Origin: Sphingomonadales bacterium | GTDB lineage: Bacteria; Pseudomonadota; Alphaproteobacteria; Sphingomonadales; Sphingomonadaceae | Length of the DNA stretch: 58,939 bases | Assembly (NCBI GenBank): GCA_017309275.1 | Contig: JAFKLT010000064.1 | Coordinates: 1 to 58,939 of the forward strand | Reading direction: 5' to 3' | Shown here: positions 34,234 through 43,446 of the stretch, in pieces | Layout: every line of letters starts with the position of its first letter | Position numbering within the stretch: position 1 is the stretch's first letter | Program-made: the position numbers and the translations under genes | Notes under the pieces: generated by a model | Told to the model about the DNA's origin: nothing | What the model saw: only the letters and a program-made list of their open reading frames with translations | Databases searched by the model: none

Positions 34234-36955
34234 GCGCCGCCTCCAGCAACCGGGCGTCCTCAGGACCGGCGCCCGCCGCCCAGGCTTCGACGATCCTCCA
34301 TATTCCGTCGACGTCGGTCGGCGTGAGCACGACGATATCGCCGGGGCGCGCGGCCGCAAGGCAAGCCGAGGCAGCGTCATACTCACCATTGTGCATACCG
34401 ATCGCGGCCGCATCGAGCCCCGCAGCGAGGGCGCCCTTGCGCATCAAGGCATTGGCTTCGCCGGGTGGGCGTCCCCTGAGGTCAACATTCTCGCGCAGCA
34501 TCAGGACATCGAACATCCCGCCCGAGAGAGCGCCGATATCGACGAGATCGCAATCGCGCCGGTCCCCCGGGATGCCGATCATTCCGATCACGCGGACATT
34601 GCTGTCGCCGCGCATCGAGCCGATCAACTCGGCGAGCGCGATGAGCGCGGCGCGGTTATGGGCATAATCGACGACGATCCGCACCCCGTGCGCCTCGGCA
34701 AGGCTGAGACGCCCCGGCGAATCCTCGAAGCTTGGGCGAAAGGATGCGAGGGCTGAGACGATCATACCCGGAGCAATCCCATAGGCGGCGGCCATCGCGG
34801 CGGCCGCGGCGGCATTCTCGACATTGAACCGGGCCGTCCCGTTCAGCGTCACCGGAATATTCGCGATGGGAATGATCGGCATGGATTCGCTGTCCCGGTG
34901 CAGCATGAGCGTTCCGCGCTCGCAGCTTACCGCCAGTCCGCCACTCTCGAGATGCGCTTGGATCGGTGCCAACGCGTCCGCTACCGCTCCGCCGGTGAAC
35001 CAGACGATCCGTCCGCGGGCGCGGCGTGCCATCCGCACCGTGAGCGGGTCGGCAGCGTTGAGAACGCAGGCGCCGCTCTTCTTGACGTTGCGGGCAACGA
35101 TCGCTTTGACGCGCGCCAGGTCGGCGAGCGTCTCGATGCCCTTGAGGCCGAGATGGTCGGGCGTGACATTAAGGACTGCCCCCACGTCGCACGCGTCGAA
35201 GGCGAGCCCCTCACGCAACATCCCGCCGCGCGCGGTCTCGAGAACCGCCGCTTCGACGCGGGGGTGGCGCAGCAGCATGCGCGCGCTCTTGGGACCGCTC
35301 GCGTCGCCCCCGGCGCTGCGGGTCTCGCCGACATAGACGCCCGAAGTACAGGTGAAGCCGGTGGTGAGGCCATGGTGTTCGAGGATTCGCGCGAGCATGC
35401 GCACCGTCGTCGTCTTGCCGTTCGTTCCGGTCACCGCGAAGATGGGGATGCGGCTCTTTTGGCCTTTTGGAAAGAGCGAGGCGATGATCGGCCGCGCAAC
35501 GTCGCGCGGCGTCCCTTCCGATGGAGCAAGATGCATGCGAAGCCCGGGCGCGGCATTGACTTCGACGATGCCGCCCCCCGACGCACGGACGCTTTGCGCG
35601 ATATCGGGGACGATCATGTCGATGCCGGCGACGTCGAGTCCGAGCGCGGCGGCGGCGTCGATTGCGATCGCCGCATTTTCGGGATGAATGACATCGGTCC
35701 GGTCGATCCCGCTCCCGCCGGTCGACAGGTTGGCGGCGCCGCGGAGCGTCACGATCTCGCCTGCCTTGGGCACGCTTGCGAGAGTGAAGTTCGCCTCGGC
35801 AAGAAAGGCCTCGAGCGCGGCGTCGATGCGGATCCGGGTGAGAACGGCCTCATGCCCGACACCGCGGCGTGGATCGTTGTTAACCGCCTCGATCAGATCC
35901 GCGATGCTGTTCCTGCCATCGCCGGCCACATGCGCGGCGACGCGCTCGGCGACCGCGACCACGGCTGTGCCGACGACGAGAATGCGGTGATCGGCTCCGA
36001 CGAGCTGCTGCTCGACGATGACGCGCGGTGCGATGGCTTGCGCTCGCTCGAAGGCGTCGCGAAGAGCTCCATCGTCGGCGACGCTCGTGGTGACACCGCG
36101 GCCCTGATTGCCGTCGAGCGGTTTTACAACGACCGGCCAGCCGAGCTTCGCGGCAGCGCGTTCCGCCTCCGACACCGTCCGCACGAGTTCGCCGCGCGGT
36201 ACGGGGATACCGATGCTCGTGAGCATCTCTTTCGCCGCCTGCTTGTTCGCGGCGAGTTCGGCGCCGATCAGCGATGTCGCGCCGGTCACGCTCGCCCGAA
36301 TGCGGCGCTGGCGGTGGCCGGTGCCGAGCTGGATGAGGCTTGCCTTGTCGAGCCGCAGGACGGGGATATGCCGGCGCCGCGCTTCCGCCACGAGCGCCGC
36401 GGTGCTGGGGCCGAGCCCGTTCTTGCGGACGATCGCTCGAAGCGCGCCCACTCTCCTGTCTGTATCGGTCGCTCTGCCGTCGAGCTCCGGGGCGATACGA
36501 TCGAGCCCTTCGGCACCCTGCATCGCAGTCGGAAGCAGCGCGTTCACGAGTTCTATGGCTGCCCGCCCGGCGGCTAGGCCGCTCGGCGCATCGGCGTAGC
36601 AGTAGAGAATATCATATTGGCCGGGCTTGCCGCGCACCCTGCGCGTCTTGCCCCTCGTGACCGCGGCCCCGGCGCTGGTCTGCAGCTCGATCGCCACATG
36701 TTCGATGATATGGCCGAGGCGGGTTCCGTCGGCGAGCCGGCGGAGAAAGCCGCCAGGCGCGCCATAGCTGCAGCCATGGTCCGCGAGGCCGGGAAGTAGC
36801 GATTGCAGGGCATTGTCGAAACCCGGGAGGCGGTCGCTCGGATAATCGTCGAGGATCCCGAGATCGACGCGGATCCGGATCATCGGACGCCGGCTGTAGA
36901 GGTTGGGGCCGTTATAGACCGAGCGTTCGAGCACGCGCAGCTGGGCGGAACTCAA
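34226..36955 (-). CDS. cphA: Cyanophycin synthetase
   Basis: 909 aa (usual 870-900). Polymerises Asp and Arg with ATP, forming the nitrogen store. Domain order: N-terminal domain (about 1-160) with LGHIIEHVAIELQ; ATP-grasp (about 220-475: GWPVVVKPLDGNQGRGV); Mur-ligase-like domain from about 500 with P-loop VTGTNGKTTT and the C-terminal VVDYAHN motif. No primer-free variant can be told from sequence. First gene of the operon; its promoter must lie in 36956-37339, shared with the divergent GT4 gene. Codon use is CTC-rich, unlike the core genes. Confidence 0.95.
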   Translation of the reverse strand: MSSAQLRVLERSVYNGPNLYSRRPMIRIRVDLGILDDYPSDRLPGFDNALQSLLPGLADHGCSYGAPGGFLRRLADGTRLGHIIEHVAIELQTSAGAAVTRGKTRRVRGKPGQYDILYCYADAPSGLAAGRAAIELVNALLPTAMQGAEGLDRIAPELDGRATDTDRRVGALRAIVRKNGLGPSTAALVAEARRRHIPVLRLDKASLIQLGTGHRQRRIRASVTGATSLIGAELAANKQAAKEMLTSIGIPVPRGELVRTVSEAERAAAKLGWPVVVKPLDGNQGRGVTTSVADDGALRDAFERAQAIAPRVIVEQQLVGADHRILVVGTAVVAVAERVAAHVAGDGRNSIADLIEAVNNDPRRGVGHEAVLTRIRIDAALEAFLAEANFTLASVPKAGEIVTLRGAANLSTGGSGIDRTDVIHPENAAIAIDAAAALGLDVAGIDMIVPDIAQSVRASGGGIVEVNAAPGLRMHLAPSEGTPRDVARPIIASLFPKGQKSRIPIFAVTGTNGKTTTVRMLARILEHHGLTTGFTCTSGVYVGETRSAGGDASGPKSARMLLRHPRVEAAVLETARGGMLREGLAFDACDVGAVLNVTPDHLGLKGIETLADLARVKAIVARNVKKSGACVLNAADPLTVRMARRARGRIVWFTGGAVADALAPIQAHLESGGLAVSCERGTLMLHRDSESMPIIPIANIPVTLNGTARFNVENAAAAAAMAAAYGIAPGMIVSALASFRPSFEDSPGRLSLAEAHGVRIVVDYAHNRAALIALAELIGSMRGDSNVRVIGMIGIPGDRRDCDLVDIGALSGGMFDVLMLRENVDLRGRPPGEANALMRKGALAAGLDAAAIGMHNGEYDAASACLAAARPGDIVVLTPTDVDGIWRIVEAWAAGAGPEDARLLEAAHG

Positions 36956-37339
36956 TGCGCCGGCCTTGCAGGGGGCAGCGACCGGTTGCCGCGGTCGAGG
37001 GGCGCGGTTCGAGCCGGGGCGCGCGAAAAGATGGGGCCGGGAGGGGAGAGGGGGAAGCGCGGCATGCTTGTCCTTGGGTTGGGTCCTGCAGCTGCCAACG
37101 CGAGCGGCTGGGCCCGGTTGCCGGAGTTAACCTGGATCATGGCGATTGTTGCCGGCGGGTCGGCAACTGCGCGCGCGGGGGCGCGTTGGGGAAGCAGGCG
37201 ATGACGCATCTCCTGCCAGAGCGGGGCGCGCCCTTCGGGCTCGACCGTTCTCCACTGAATCCCGTCTCGAGGGGAAGAAGGGCAAGGTCGATGCGCGCGC
37301 CTGTTCTTCATTCGGGGGGACCGGACAGAAGGCACAACG
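36956..37339. promoter_or_regulatory. Divergent intergenic region, cphA / GT4
   Basis: 384 bp without a convincing gene. It must carry promoters for both the cyanophycin operon and the GT4-GH130 pair. I see no clear operator palindrome or EcfG-type box. AAGG precedes the GT4 start by 8 nt. Confidence 0.5.
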
Positions 37340-39688
37340 ATGAAATTCGACAGCGAGACCAGCTTCCTTACCGCATTCGACAATGAAGAGAGCCGCCACG
37401 GCGGGCCCGTTGCCGGTATCGCCTCGCGCGCCCGACGCCTCGCGCTCATCGGCTGTTTCCGGCCGCGCCAGTGCGGGATCGCGACCTTCACCGCCGACAT
37501 TTACGACCATCTGACGACCGTGCGTCCCGACATGGCGATCGATGTCTATGCGATGGCAGCCAGGCCGGGCGATGCGAGCGATTCCGCAGCCGTTGCTGGC
37601 ATCGATGAGAAAGATGCCGATGGATATCGCGCTGCCGCGGAGGCGATAAACGCAAGCGGTGCCGACGCGGTCTGGCTCCAGCATGAGTTCGGGATTTTCG
37701 GGGGTCCCGCGGGCGACATGGTGCTGGGGCTCGTCGACCGCGTTGCGGCGCCGCTGATCGTCACCTTCCATACCATCCTCGCCGAGCCCAGCGCCGACCA
37801 GCGGCGCGTGATGGAGCATCTCGTCGCGAAGGCGGCGAAGCTCGTCGTGATGAGCGCCTTCGGCCGCGAGACGCTGATCCGCATCTATGGCGCGAAGGCA
37901 GAGCGCATCGAGCTCATCGAGCATGGCACCCCCGACCGGGCCTTCGAGGCATGTTCGCCGCTTCGCGAGCGGCTCGGCCTTGCGGGCCGTCCGGTCGTTT
38001 CGACCTTCGGCCTCCTCGGGCCGGGCAAGGGGCTGGAAGCGGCCATCCGCGCGCTGCCGGCGATTGCCGCCCAATATCCCGACATTCTCTATCGGATCGT
38101 CGGCGCCACCCATCCCAATCTCGTCGCTGCCGAGGGCGAGGCCTATCGGCAGAGCCTTGCCGACCTCGCCGGGGAGCTCGGCGTCGCGGACAATATCGCC
38201 TGGGAGAACCGCTTTCTCGACCTGCCCGAACTCCTCGAACAGATCGAGCTATGCGATATCTATCTCGCGCCCTATCCCAATCTCGCGCAGATCACCTCGG
38301 GTACGCTCGCCTATGCGGTGGCGCTCGGCCGCGCGGTCGTATCGACGCCCTTCGTGCATGCGCGCGAACTGCTCGCCGATGACGTGGGCATCCTGCTCGG
38401 CGGGGCCGACAGCGACGCGATCGCCGAGGCGGTGTTGCTGTTGCTCGCGCACCCCGGCGAACGGCGCGCGCTCCAGGAGCGCGCCTATGCGCGCGGCCGG
38501 TCTACCGCCTGGCCGGTCATCGCGGCGCGCTTTGCATCGCTGATCGAAAACGTCGCGGCCGTGCCGGCGCGGCGCGAGCCCCGGCGGATGTTCCCCTCCT
38601 TCGCCGCGATCCGCGCGCTCTCGGACGATGTCGGCATATTGCAGCACGGGACGGGGCTCATTCCCGACCGGAATCACGGCTATTGCATCGACGACAATGC
38701 GCGCGCGCTGATGCTCGTCAATGCGAGCCCGTCGCTCGGCGAGGAGGAATATGGCCTGCTCTTCGCGCGCTACGCCGCCTTCCTTCACCATGGCTGGAAC
38801 CCCGATCGCGGGCGCTTCCGCAACTTCATGGCCTATGACCGGCGCTGGCTCGAGGATGAAGGGTCTGAAGACAGCAACGGGCGCACGCTCTGGGCGCTCG
38901 GCCATGGCGCAGCGCACGCGCGCACGCCGGAACTCCGCGCCTGGTGCGCGGGACTATTTGCGCGCACCGCCCCCTTGGCGGCCGACCTCAAAAGTCCGCG
39001 CGCGATCGCGTTCGCACTTCTCGGAGCCGACGAACTCCTGGCGCGCGAGCCGGGGCATGCCGCGGCAGGCGCGATCGTCGAGCGCGGCGGCGCCTTCCTG
39101 CACGCGCTCTGGCGCAGCGCGCGGCGGAGCGGCTGGGAGTGGTTCGAACCCGCTCTCGCATATGACAATGCGCGTCTCGCCGAGGCGCTCCTGCGCGCCG
39201 GGCGGTGGACGGATTCCGTTCCGATGGAAGAGGCCGGCATCGGGGCGCTCGACTGGCTCTGCGACATACAGACGAGCAATGAGGGGCATTTCCGTCCGAT
39301 GGGTTGCGAAGGCTTCGGCGCCGAGGGTGAGCTTTTTCCGTTCGATCAACAGCCGCTCGAAGCCTGGGCGACGGTCGATGCCGCCGCGACCGCCTACCGC
39401 TTGACGGGCAAGCTGCGCTGGCATGACCGGGCCGAGCGGGCCTATGGCTGGTTTCTCGGCGCGAACGACCGCGGCGTGGTGATCGCGAGCTCGGCAACGG
39501 GGCGCTGCTGCGACGGGCTGACCCGTCACGGGGTCAATTCGAATGTCGGGGCCGAGTCCGCGCTGGCTTTTCACCTTGCGCACCGCGCGATGGCCGATAC
39601 ATTCTGGACGCGGGGGATAGCGAAGGACACCAGCGCCAGCGATGTTGATCTGCAATCCGAACCACACGCCGCTGCACATTCTTCATGA
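37340..39688 (+). CDS. Two-domain GT4 glycosyltransferase with C-terminal helical-toroid domain
   Basis: 782 aa. Residues about 30-420 form a GT-B GT4 enzyme: FRPRQCGIATFTADIYDHL near the N-terminus, LQHEFGIFGG, FGLLGPGKGLEAAIRALP (donor site) and TSGTLAYAVALGRAVVSTP. Residues about 430-760 look like an (alpha/alpha)6 domain (CIDDNARALMLVNASPSL, GRTLWALGHGAAHAR, NSNVGAESALAFHLAHRA), as in glycosidases or epimerases. Overlaps the next GH130 gene by 47 bp. Donor and product are not visible; mannosyl transfer is inferred from the GH130 partner. Confidence 0.8.
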   Translation: MKFDSETSFLTAFDNEESRHGGPVAGIASRARRLALIGCFRPRQCGIATFTADIYDHLTTVRPDMAIDVYAMAARPGDASDSAAVAGIDEKDADGYRAAAEAINASGADAVWLQHEFGIFGGPAGDMVLGLVDRVAAPLIVTFHTILAEPSADQRRVMEHLVAKAAKLVVMSAFGRETLIRIYGAKAERIELIEHGTPDRAFEACSPLRERLGLAGRPVVSTFGLLGPGKGLEAAIRALPAIAAQYPDILYRIVGATHPNLVAAEGEAYRQSLADLAGELGVADNIAWENRFLDLPELLEQIELCDIYLAPYPNLAQITSGTLAYAVALGRAVVSTPFVHARELLADDVGILLGGADSDAIAEAVLLLLAHPGERRALQERAYARGRSTAWPVIAARFASLIENVAAVPARREPRRMFPSFAAIRALSDDVGILQHGTGLIPDRNHGYCIDDNARALMLVNASPSLGEEEYGLLFARYAAFLHHGWNPDRGRFRNFMAYDRRWLEDEGSEDSNGRTLWALGHGAAHARTPELRAWCAGLFARTAPLAADLKSPRAIAFALLGADELLAREPGHAAAGAIVERGGAFLHALWRSARRSGWEWFEPALAYDNARLAEALLRAGRWTDSVPMEEAGIGALDWLCDIQTSNEGHFRPMGCEGFGAEGELFPFDQQPLEAWATVDAAATAYRLTGKLRWHDRAERAYGWFLGANDRGVVIASSATGRCCDGLTRHGVNSNVGAESALAFHLAHRAMADTFWTRGIAKDTSASDVDLQSEPHAAAHSS

Positions 39689-40949
39689 CAAGCTTGCGGC
39701 CGACCCTGCGCGGGTCGTGCTCAGGCCCTTCCACCTCGCCTGGCAGTCCAATGTGTCCGAACCATCGCGGGCGGCGCAGCTCGCCGCCGACATATTGGCG
39801 ATGGACGAGGAGGAGGCCGAGGCACAGCTCGGCCTCGTGTGGAAGGATTTTTCCGAGCGCCACTGGCAGATCGGGCGGATCTTCGACGAACGCTTCGCCG
39901 AGGTCGCGGAAGATCTGGAGCTCGATCCCGGCATCGTCTCGCCCGTCAAGCGGCGGCTGATCGGCGCCTATTTCTGCCACGAATATAGCTATGCCGCCGC
40001 CGCGCTCATGAACCCGAGCGTCGTCCCGCATCCCGACCAGAGCGGGCTTGCCGCAGACCAGCAGCGCTTTCTCATGTCGATGCGCGCGGTGGGCGAGGGC
40101 CATATCAGCTCGGTCGCCTTCCGCGAGGGAATCATCGGCGAGGGCGGCGACTTCACGCTTTGGCCCCAGTCGGGGCCCGCGATGGCGGCGGTTGCCGACG
40201 ACCGCCATCGGCTTGGCGATGACGGCAAAGTGAATGTCCACCGCCAGCCCGACAGTGCGATCTCGAACAGCGTTCTCTTTCCGATGACCGAGGCGCAGCG
40301 CGGCGGCATCGAGGATCTGCGTCTGGTGCCCTTCGTCCACGACGATGGTCGCACCGAATATATCGGCACCTATACCGCTTATTCGGGGCAGGCGATCCGC
40401 TCGGAGCTCCTGCGCACGACCGATTTCTCGGGCTTCTCGCTCGAACCATTGTCGGGGCGCGCCGCGCGCCACAAGGGCATGGCGCTGTTTCCACGCAAGG
40501 TCGGCGGCCGCTATCTCATGATCGCGCGGCAGGACGGCAAGAACATCACGATCATCGCTTCGGACAGTCTCACCGACTGGGACGACGAGGGACAAATCCT
40601 CATGCGTCCCGCCTATGCGTGGGAGCTCATCCAGATGGGCAATTGCGGCAGCCCGATCGAATGCGACGAGGGCTGGATCCTTCTCACGCACGGCGTCGGT
40701 GCGATGCGCAAATACAGCCTTGGCGCGGCCTTGCTCGACCGCGACGATCCGACCAAACTCATCGCGCGCACCGAGTGCCCGATCCTATCGGCCGCCGAGA
40801 GCGACCGCGAAGGTTATGTTCCGAATGTGGTCTATACCTGCGGCGCGATGCGCGTCGGCGGGGACCTGTTCATCCCTTACGGGATTTCGGACAGCGCGAT
40901 CGGTTTCGCGACGACGCCGATCGAGCGGCTGCTCGCGAGCATGAGCTAG
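39642..40949 (+). CDS. GH130-family glycoside phosphorylase/hydrolase
   Basis: 435 aa five-bladed beta-propeller protein. MNPSVVPHPDQSG, FLMSMRAVGEGHISSV, LRLVPFVHDDGRTEYIGTYTAY, WELIQMGNCGSPIECDEGW and LTHGVGAMRKYSLGAALLD fit GH130. Characterised GH130 enzymes phosphorolyse or hydrolyse beta-mannosides; phosphorylases release mannose-1-phosphate. Which applies here cannot be told. No signal peptide. The 47-bp overlap with the GT4 gene suggests tightly coupled synthesis and breakdown. Confidence 0.8.
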   Translation: MLICNPNHTPLHILHDKLAADPARVVLRPFHLAWQSNVSEPSRAAQLAADILAMDEEEAEAQLGLVWKDFSERHWQIGRIFDERFAEVAEDLELDPGIVSPVKRRLIGAYFCHEYSYAAAALMNPSVVPHPDQSGLAADQQRFLMSMRAVGEGHISSVAFREGIIGEGGDFTLWPQSGPAMAAVADDRHRLGDDGKVNVHRQPDSAISNSVLFPMTEAQRGGIEDLRLVPFVHDDGRTEYIGTYTAYSGQAIRSELLRTTDFSGFSLEPLSGRAARHKGMALFPRKVGGRYLMIARQDGKNITIIASDSLTDWDDEGQILMRPAYAWELIQMGNCGSPIECDEGWILLTHGVGAMRKYSLGAALLDRDDPTKLIARTECPILSAAESDREGYVPNVVYTCGAMRVGGDLFIPYGISDSAIGFATTPIERLLASMS

Positions 40950-40962
40950 AAGCCCGGCCGGC

Positions 40963-41223
40963 TTATTTGAAGGGCGCGGGACGCTCGATCTTCCGCCTGG
41001 CATCGACCGACGCGACGAGCACGGCGCAACACAGGCAGCCATCCTCGTCGGTCACCTCGATCCGGAGCGTATCGACATCGTTGATGAGTTCGGGATTGTC
41101 GCCGAGGAGGTGCCCCGCATAGCGGGCCGCCTCGACCCTTGCTGCGGCCGTGTCGGGCAGGTCGACGCCTTCGTCGTCGAGCTCGCGCTGGCCGCTGCTG
41201 CTGTGGAAATAATAACGGGGCAT
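40963..41223 (-). CDS. DUF6894 small protein
   Basis: 86 aa. MPRYYFHSSSGQRELDDEGV, then LPDTAAARVEAARYAGHLLG is the pattern of the DUF6894 family, common in alphaproteobacteria and usually single-domain. Function unknown. GGGAGAAG lies ahead of the ATG. Confidence 0.8.
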   Translation of the reverse strand: MPRYYFHSSSGQRELDDEGVDLPDTAAARVEAARYAGHLLGDNPELINDVDTLRIEVTDEDGCLCCAVLVASVDARRKIERPAPFK

Positions 41224-41344
41224 CCAACTTCTCCCACCTTCGGCAACTCACAAGTCTGCCTAGGGTTTCGATCCGGCCACCGCCCCTTCGTCACTGCACC
41301 ACGACACATGCCGATCGGGGGGGCCTCATACCCGCCTATGGCGC

Positions 41345-41923
41345 TCAGGCGGCGGCAAATCCAGCCTTGTTCATCACCGCGGTCACATGTTTGTTGCCGT
41401 CGTCGCCGAGCGCCGCCTTGAGGCGGGGGAAGAGGCGCTGCTCCTCCTCCTCGACATGCGCTTCGATCTCGGAGCGAAATTCGCGGACCTTGGCGATCCA
41501 GGCGGGGTCGGCGGCGTCCATTTCCGAGAGGTCGAAAAGATATTGCTTCACATAGCCATGGTCGTGAACGAGCTTGTCGGCGTCCTCGATCTGGCCATGG
41601 TCGCGCATCGCCGGATAGACGACATTCTCCTCTTCGAACGCATGTTTGGCGAGCGCGTGCTGGAGCTGGACGAGCAGAGCCTTGCGCTTTTTGACGTCGC
41701 TTTCGTCGGTCGCCTCGAGCGCGTCGAACGGCGTCATCGTCAACCGGTGTTCGGCCTTGAGTCCCTCGTCCCATTGTCCCTTGAGCGCGGTGAGGCTCTG
41801 CACCGCGGCCTTTCGGCCGAGGTTGGCGACGAGGCCGACGGCAAATCCCGCCGCGGCCGCACCGAGCAGGAAGGCCGGGTTGCCCAGCGGCTGGCGCGCG
41901 TTGGCGAAAATGTTGAGGGACAT
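41345..41923 (-). CDS. Hemerythrin HHE-domain protein with N-terminal membrane segment
   Basis: 192 aa. Hydrophobic N-terminus (AFLLGAAAAGFAVGLVANL), then a four-helix hemerythrin-like domain with His/Glu ligands (EHRLTMTPFDAL, KHAFEEENVVYPAM, HDHGYVKQYLFDL, EAHVEEEEQRLFPRL). A di-iron site binding O2 or NO, or sensing stress, is inferred. A clear AAGGAG precedes the ATG. Confidence 0.85.
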   Translation of the reverse strand: MSLNIFANARQPLGNPAFLLGAAAAGFAVGLVANLGRKAAVQSLTALKGQWDEGLKAEHRLTMTPFDALEATDESDVKKRKALLVQLQHALAKHAFEEENVVYPAMRDHGQIEDADKLVHDHGYVKQYLFDLSEMDAADPAWIAKVREFRSEIEAHVEEEEQRLFPRLKAALGDDGNKHVTAVMNKAGFAAA

Positions 41924-41943
41924 GGGAAGGCTCCTTCGAAAGG

Positions 41944-42699
41944 TCAGGGATGGTCGAGGCGGGTCTCGACGCGGATGAGCGATACCGCCGTGCGTCGCGG
42001 CTGAACGAGCATGAAGTGGGCCGCGACCGCGATGTCCTCGGCGCGAAGCATCTGATGCTTGCCGATCAGTTCCTTCTGCTTCTCGGGCGGGAATTCGGGA
42101 TATTGGAAGTCGGCACCGGTAAACCCGGGCTCGATCAGTCCGACCTTGATATCCTGCTCCGCCAGCTCCTTGCGGAACGACTGGACGAAGCCCTGTATGC
42201 CGCTTTTCGCCGCGACGTAGATCGAGCTGCCCGGACCGCGCGACACCGCGGTCATCGATCCGATCACGATGATGTCGCTGCCCGCCGACATGCAGCGCGC
42301 CGCTTCCTGGGCGCAGACGAGATAGGCGGTGAAGTCGGTCTCGAGCTGGTAGCGCGCCTCACTCTCGCCTGCGTCGGCAAGCGCCGCCGCCGGGACGGCG
42401 GCGTTGATCACCGCGATGTCGATTTCGCCGAGAAAGTCTCGCGCTGCCTCGAAAAACCGGTCGACATCTTCCGCCATTGAAAGATCGACGTTGATCCCGT
42501 CGCCTTCGCCCACTTCGCGGATGCGCTGCAGCGCATCCTCCAGATGTTCGGGGGTACGGCCGCAGACGAACACTTTGACGCCGTAGCTTGCGAGGAGGAC
42601 CGCGATCGCGCGGCCGATCCCGGTCGTGCCCCCGGTTATGATCGCCCGCCGGCCCTTGATGTCGGGGGCTTCGGTGTGCGCGTCGGCTTCATCGATCAT
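41944..42699 (-). CDS. SDR-family oxidoreductase
   Basis: 251 aa. TGGTTGIGRAIAVLL nucleotide-binding motif, NAAVPAAAL, catalytic Ser (GSMTAVSRG) and YVAAK (Tyr-Lys). NAD(P)-dependent dehydrogenase of unknown substrate. Starts with ATGA overlap with the preceding small gene. Confidence 0.88.
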   Translation of the reverse strand: MIDEADAHTEAPDIKGRRAIITGGTTGIGRAIAVLLASYGVKVFVCGRTPEHLEDALQRIREVGEGDGINVDLSMAEDVDRFFEAARDFLGEIDIAVINAAVPAAALADAGESEARYQLETDFTAYLVCAQEAARCMSAGSDIIVIGSMTAVSRGPGSSIYVAAKSGIQGFVQSFRKELAEQDIKVGLIEPGFTGADFQYPEFPPEKQKELIGKHQMLRAEDIAVAAHFMLVQPRRTAVSLIRVETRLDHP

Positions 42700-43019
42700 G
42701 GCTTTTCCCCGAAGGTCGCGGAGACGGGATCGGCTCTCGTTCGCGCTGTCGGCGCGGCGACGACCCAGTAGGGATTGTCATCGTCGGCCTTGAGCAGGCT
42801 GCAGAGCGGCGCGCCGTCGACGAACAGCCGTGCGGAGCGGCCTGCCGCTTCGCCGGCGGCGATATCGAGCGCGCTTGCGGGGCTCGCCGCCTCGAAGAGG
42901 AGGCGCTTCTCGAGGCCGATATGATCCTCGTGATAGTGCAGCATGAGCGTCGGCTTGCGTGCGGGCGCCGGGCCGTCCGATGTTACTGCCGCGACTTGGC
43001 CGGTGACGGGAGCGTTCAT
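42696..43019 (-). CDS. Hypothetical protein
   Basis: 107 aa, no known family recognised. Begins with a low-complexity stretch (MNAPVTGQVAAVTSDGPAPA), then KPTLMLHYHEDHIGLEKRLLF and a compact C-terminus ending DNPYWVVAAPTARTRADP. Cytosolic. Overlaps the SDR start by 4 nt, so they are coupled. Confidence 0.6.
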   Translation of the reverse strand: MNAPVTGQVAAVTSDGPAPARKPTLMLHYHEDHIGLEKRLLFEAASPASALDIAAGEAAGRSARLFVDGAPLCSLLKADDDNPYWVVAAPTARTRADPVSATFGEKP

Positions 43020-43029
43020 CGTCAGCCCC

Positions 43030-43317
43030 TCAGTAAGCTGGCGGATCGCTGCTCGGGAAGGATTCGTCGGCGGCCTGGTCGACGCGGTCCCACTCACGCC
43101 TTACCTCGTCGCGCATGCCGTCCGGTCCCGCCGAGCGGGTCTGATCGAAATTTTCCGGATGCGTCTCGCCGTCGGCGAAGGCCGCCGAATGGCCGTCGTC
43201 TTTCGCATCGGCCGGCGCCTGCTTGCGCGTGAACCAGAACAGCGCCCCGAGGACGCCGATACCGAGAATTTTTCCGAACCCCGACGAGCGGCGGGGCGCC
43301 GTCATTGCGTGTGCCAT
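43030..43317 (-). CDS. Small single-span membrane protein
   Basis: 95 aa. One hydrophobic segment (ILGIGVLGALFWFT) after a basic N-terminus, then a hydrophilic acidic tail (ETHPENFDQTRSAGPDGM). Unknown function; the tail ending DESFPSSDPPAY looks like a motif shared by sphingomonad stress-island proteins (recalled, not searched). Ten bp ahead of the 107-aa gene. Confidence 0.6.
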   Translation of the reverse strand: MAHAMTAPRRSSGFGKILGIGVLGALFWFTRKQAPADAKDDGHSAAFADGETHPENFDQTRSAGPDGMRDEVRREWDRVDQAADESFPSSDPPAY

Positions 43318-43446
43318 GTCTGTCTCCAGCTTGAGAGAAATCCGGGAGGCTGAAAGGGCAACGGGGGGGCGGCCTCAAAGTTGCCGCGGCGCCGCACCGA
43401 TTAACAAATGTTGCGCTGTTTGTACCGGCCGTGCGTGGCGGACGCC

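Noticed and set aside
34898-36577. 559-codon + frame opposite cphA
   Set aside because: Shadow of the cyanophycin synthetase reading frame.
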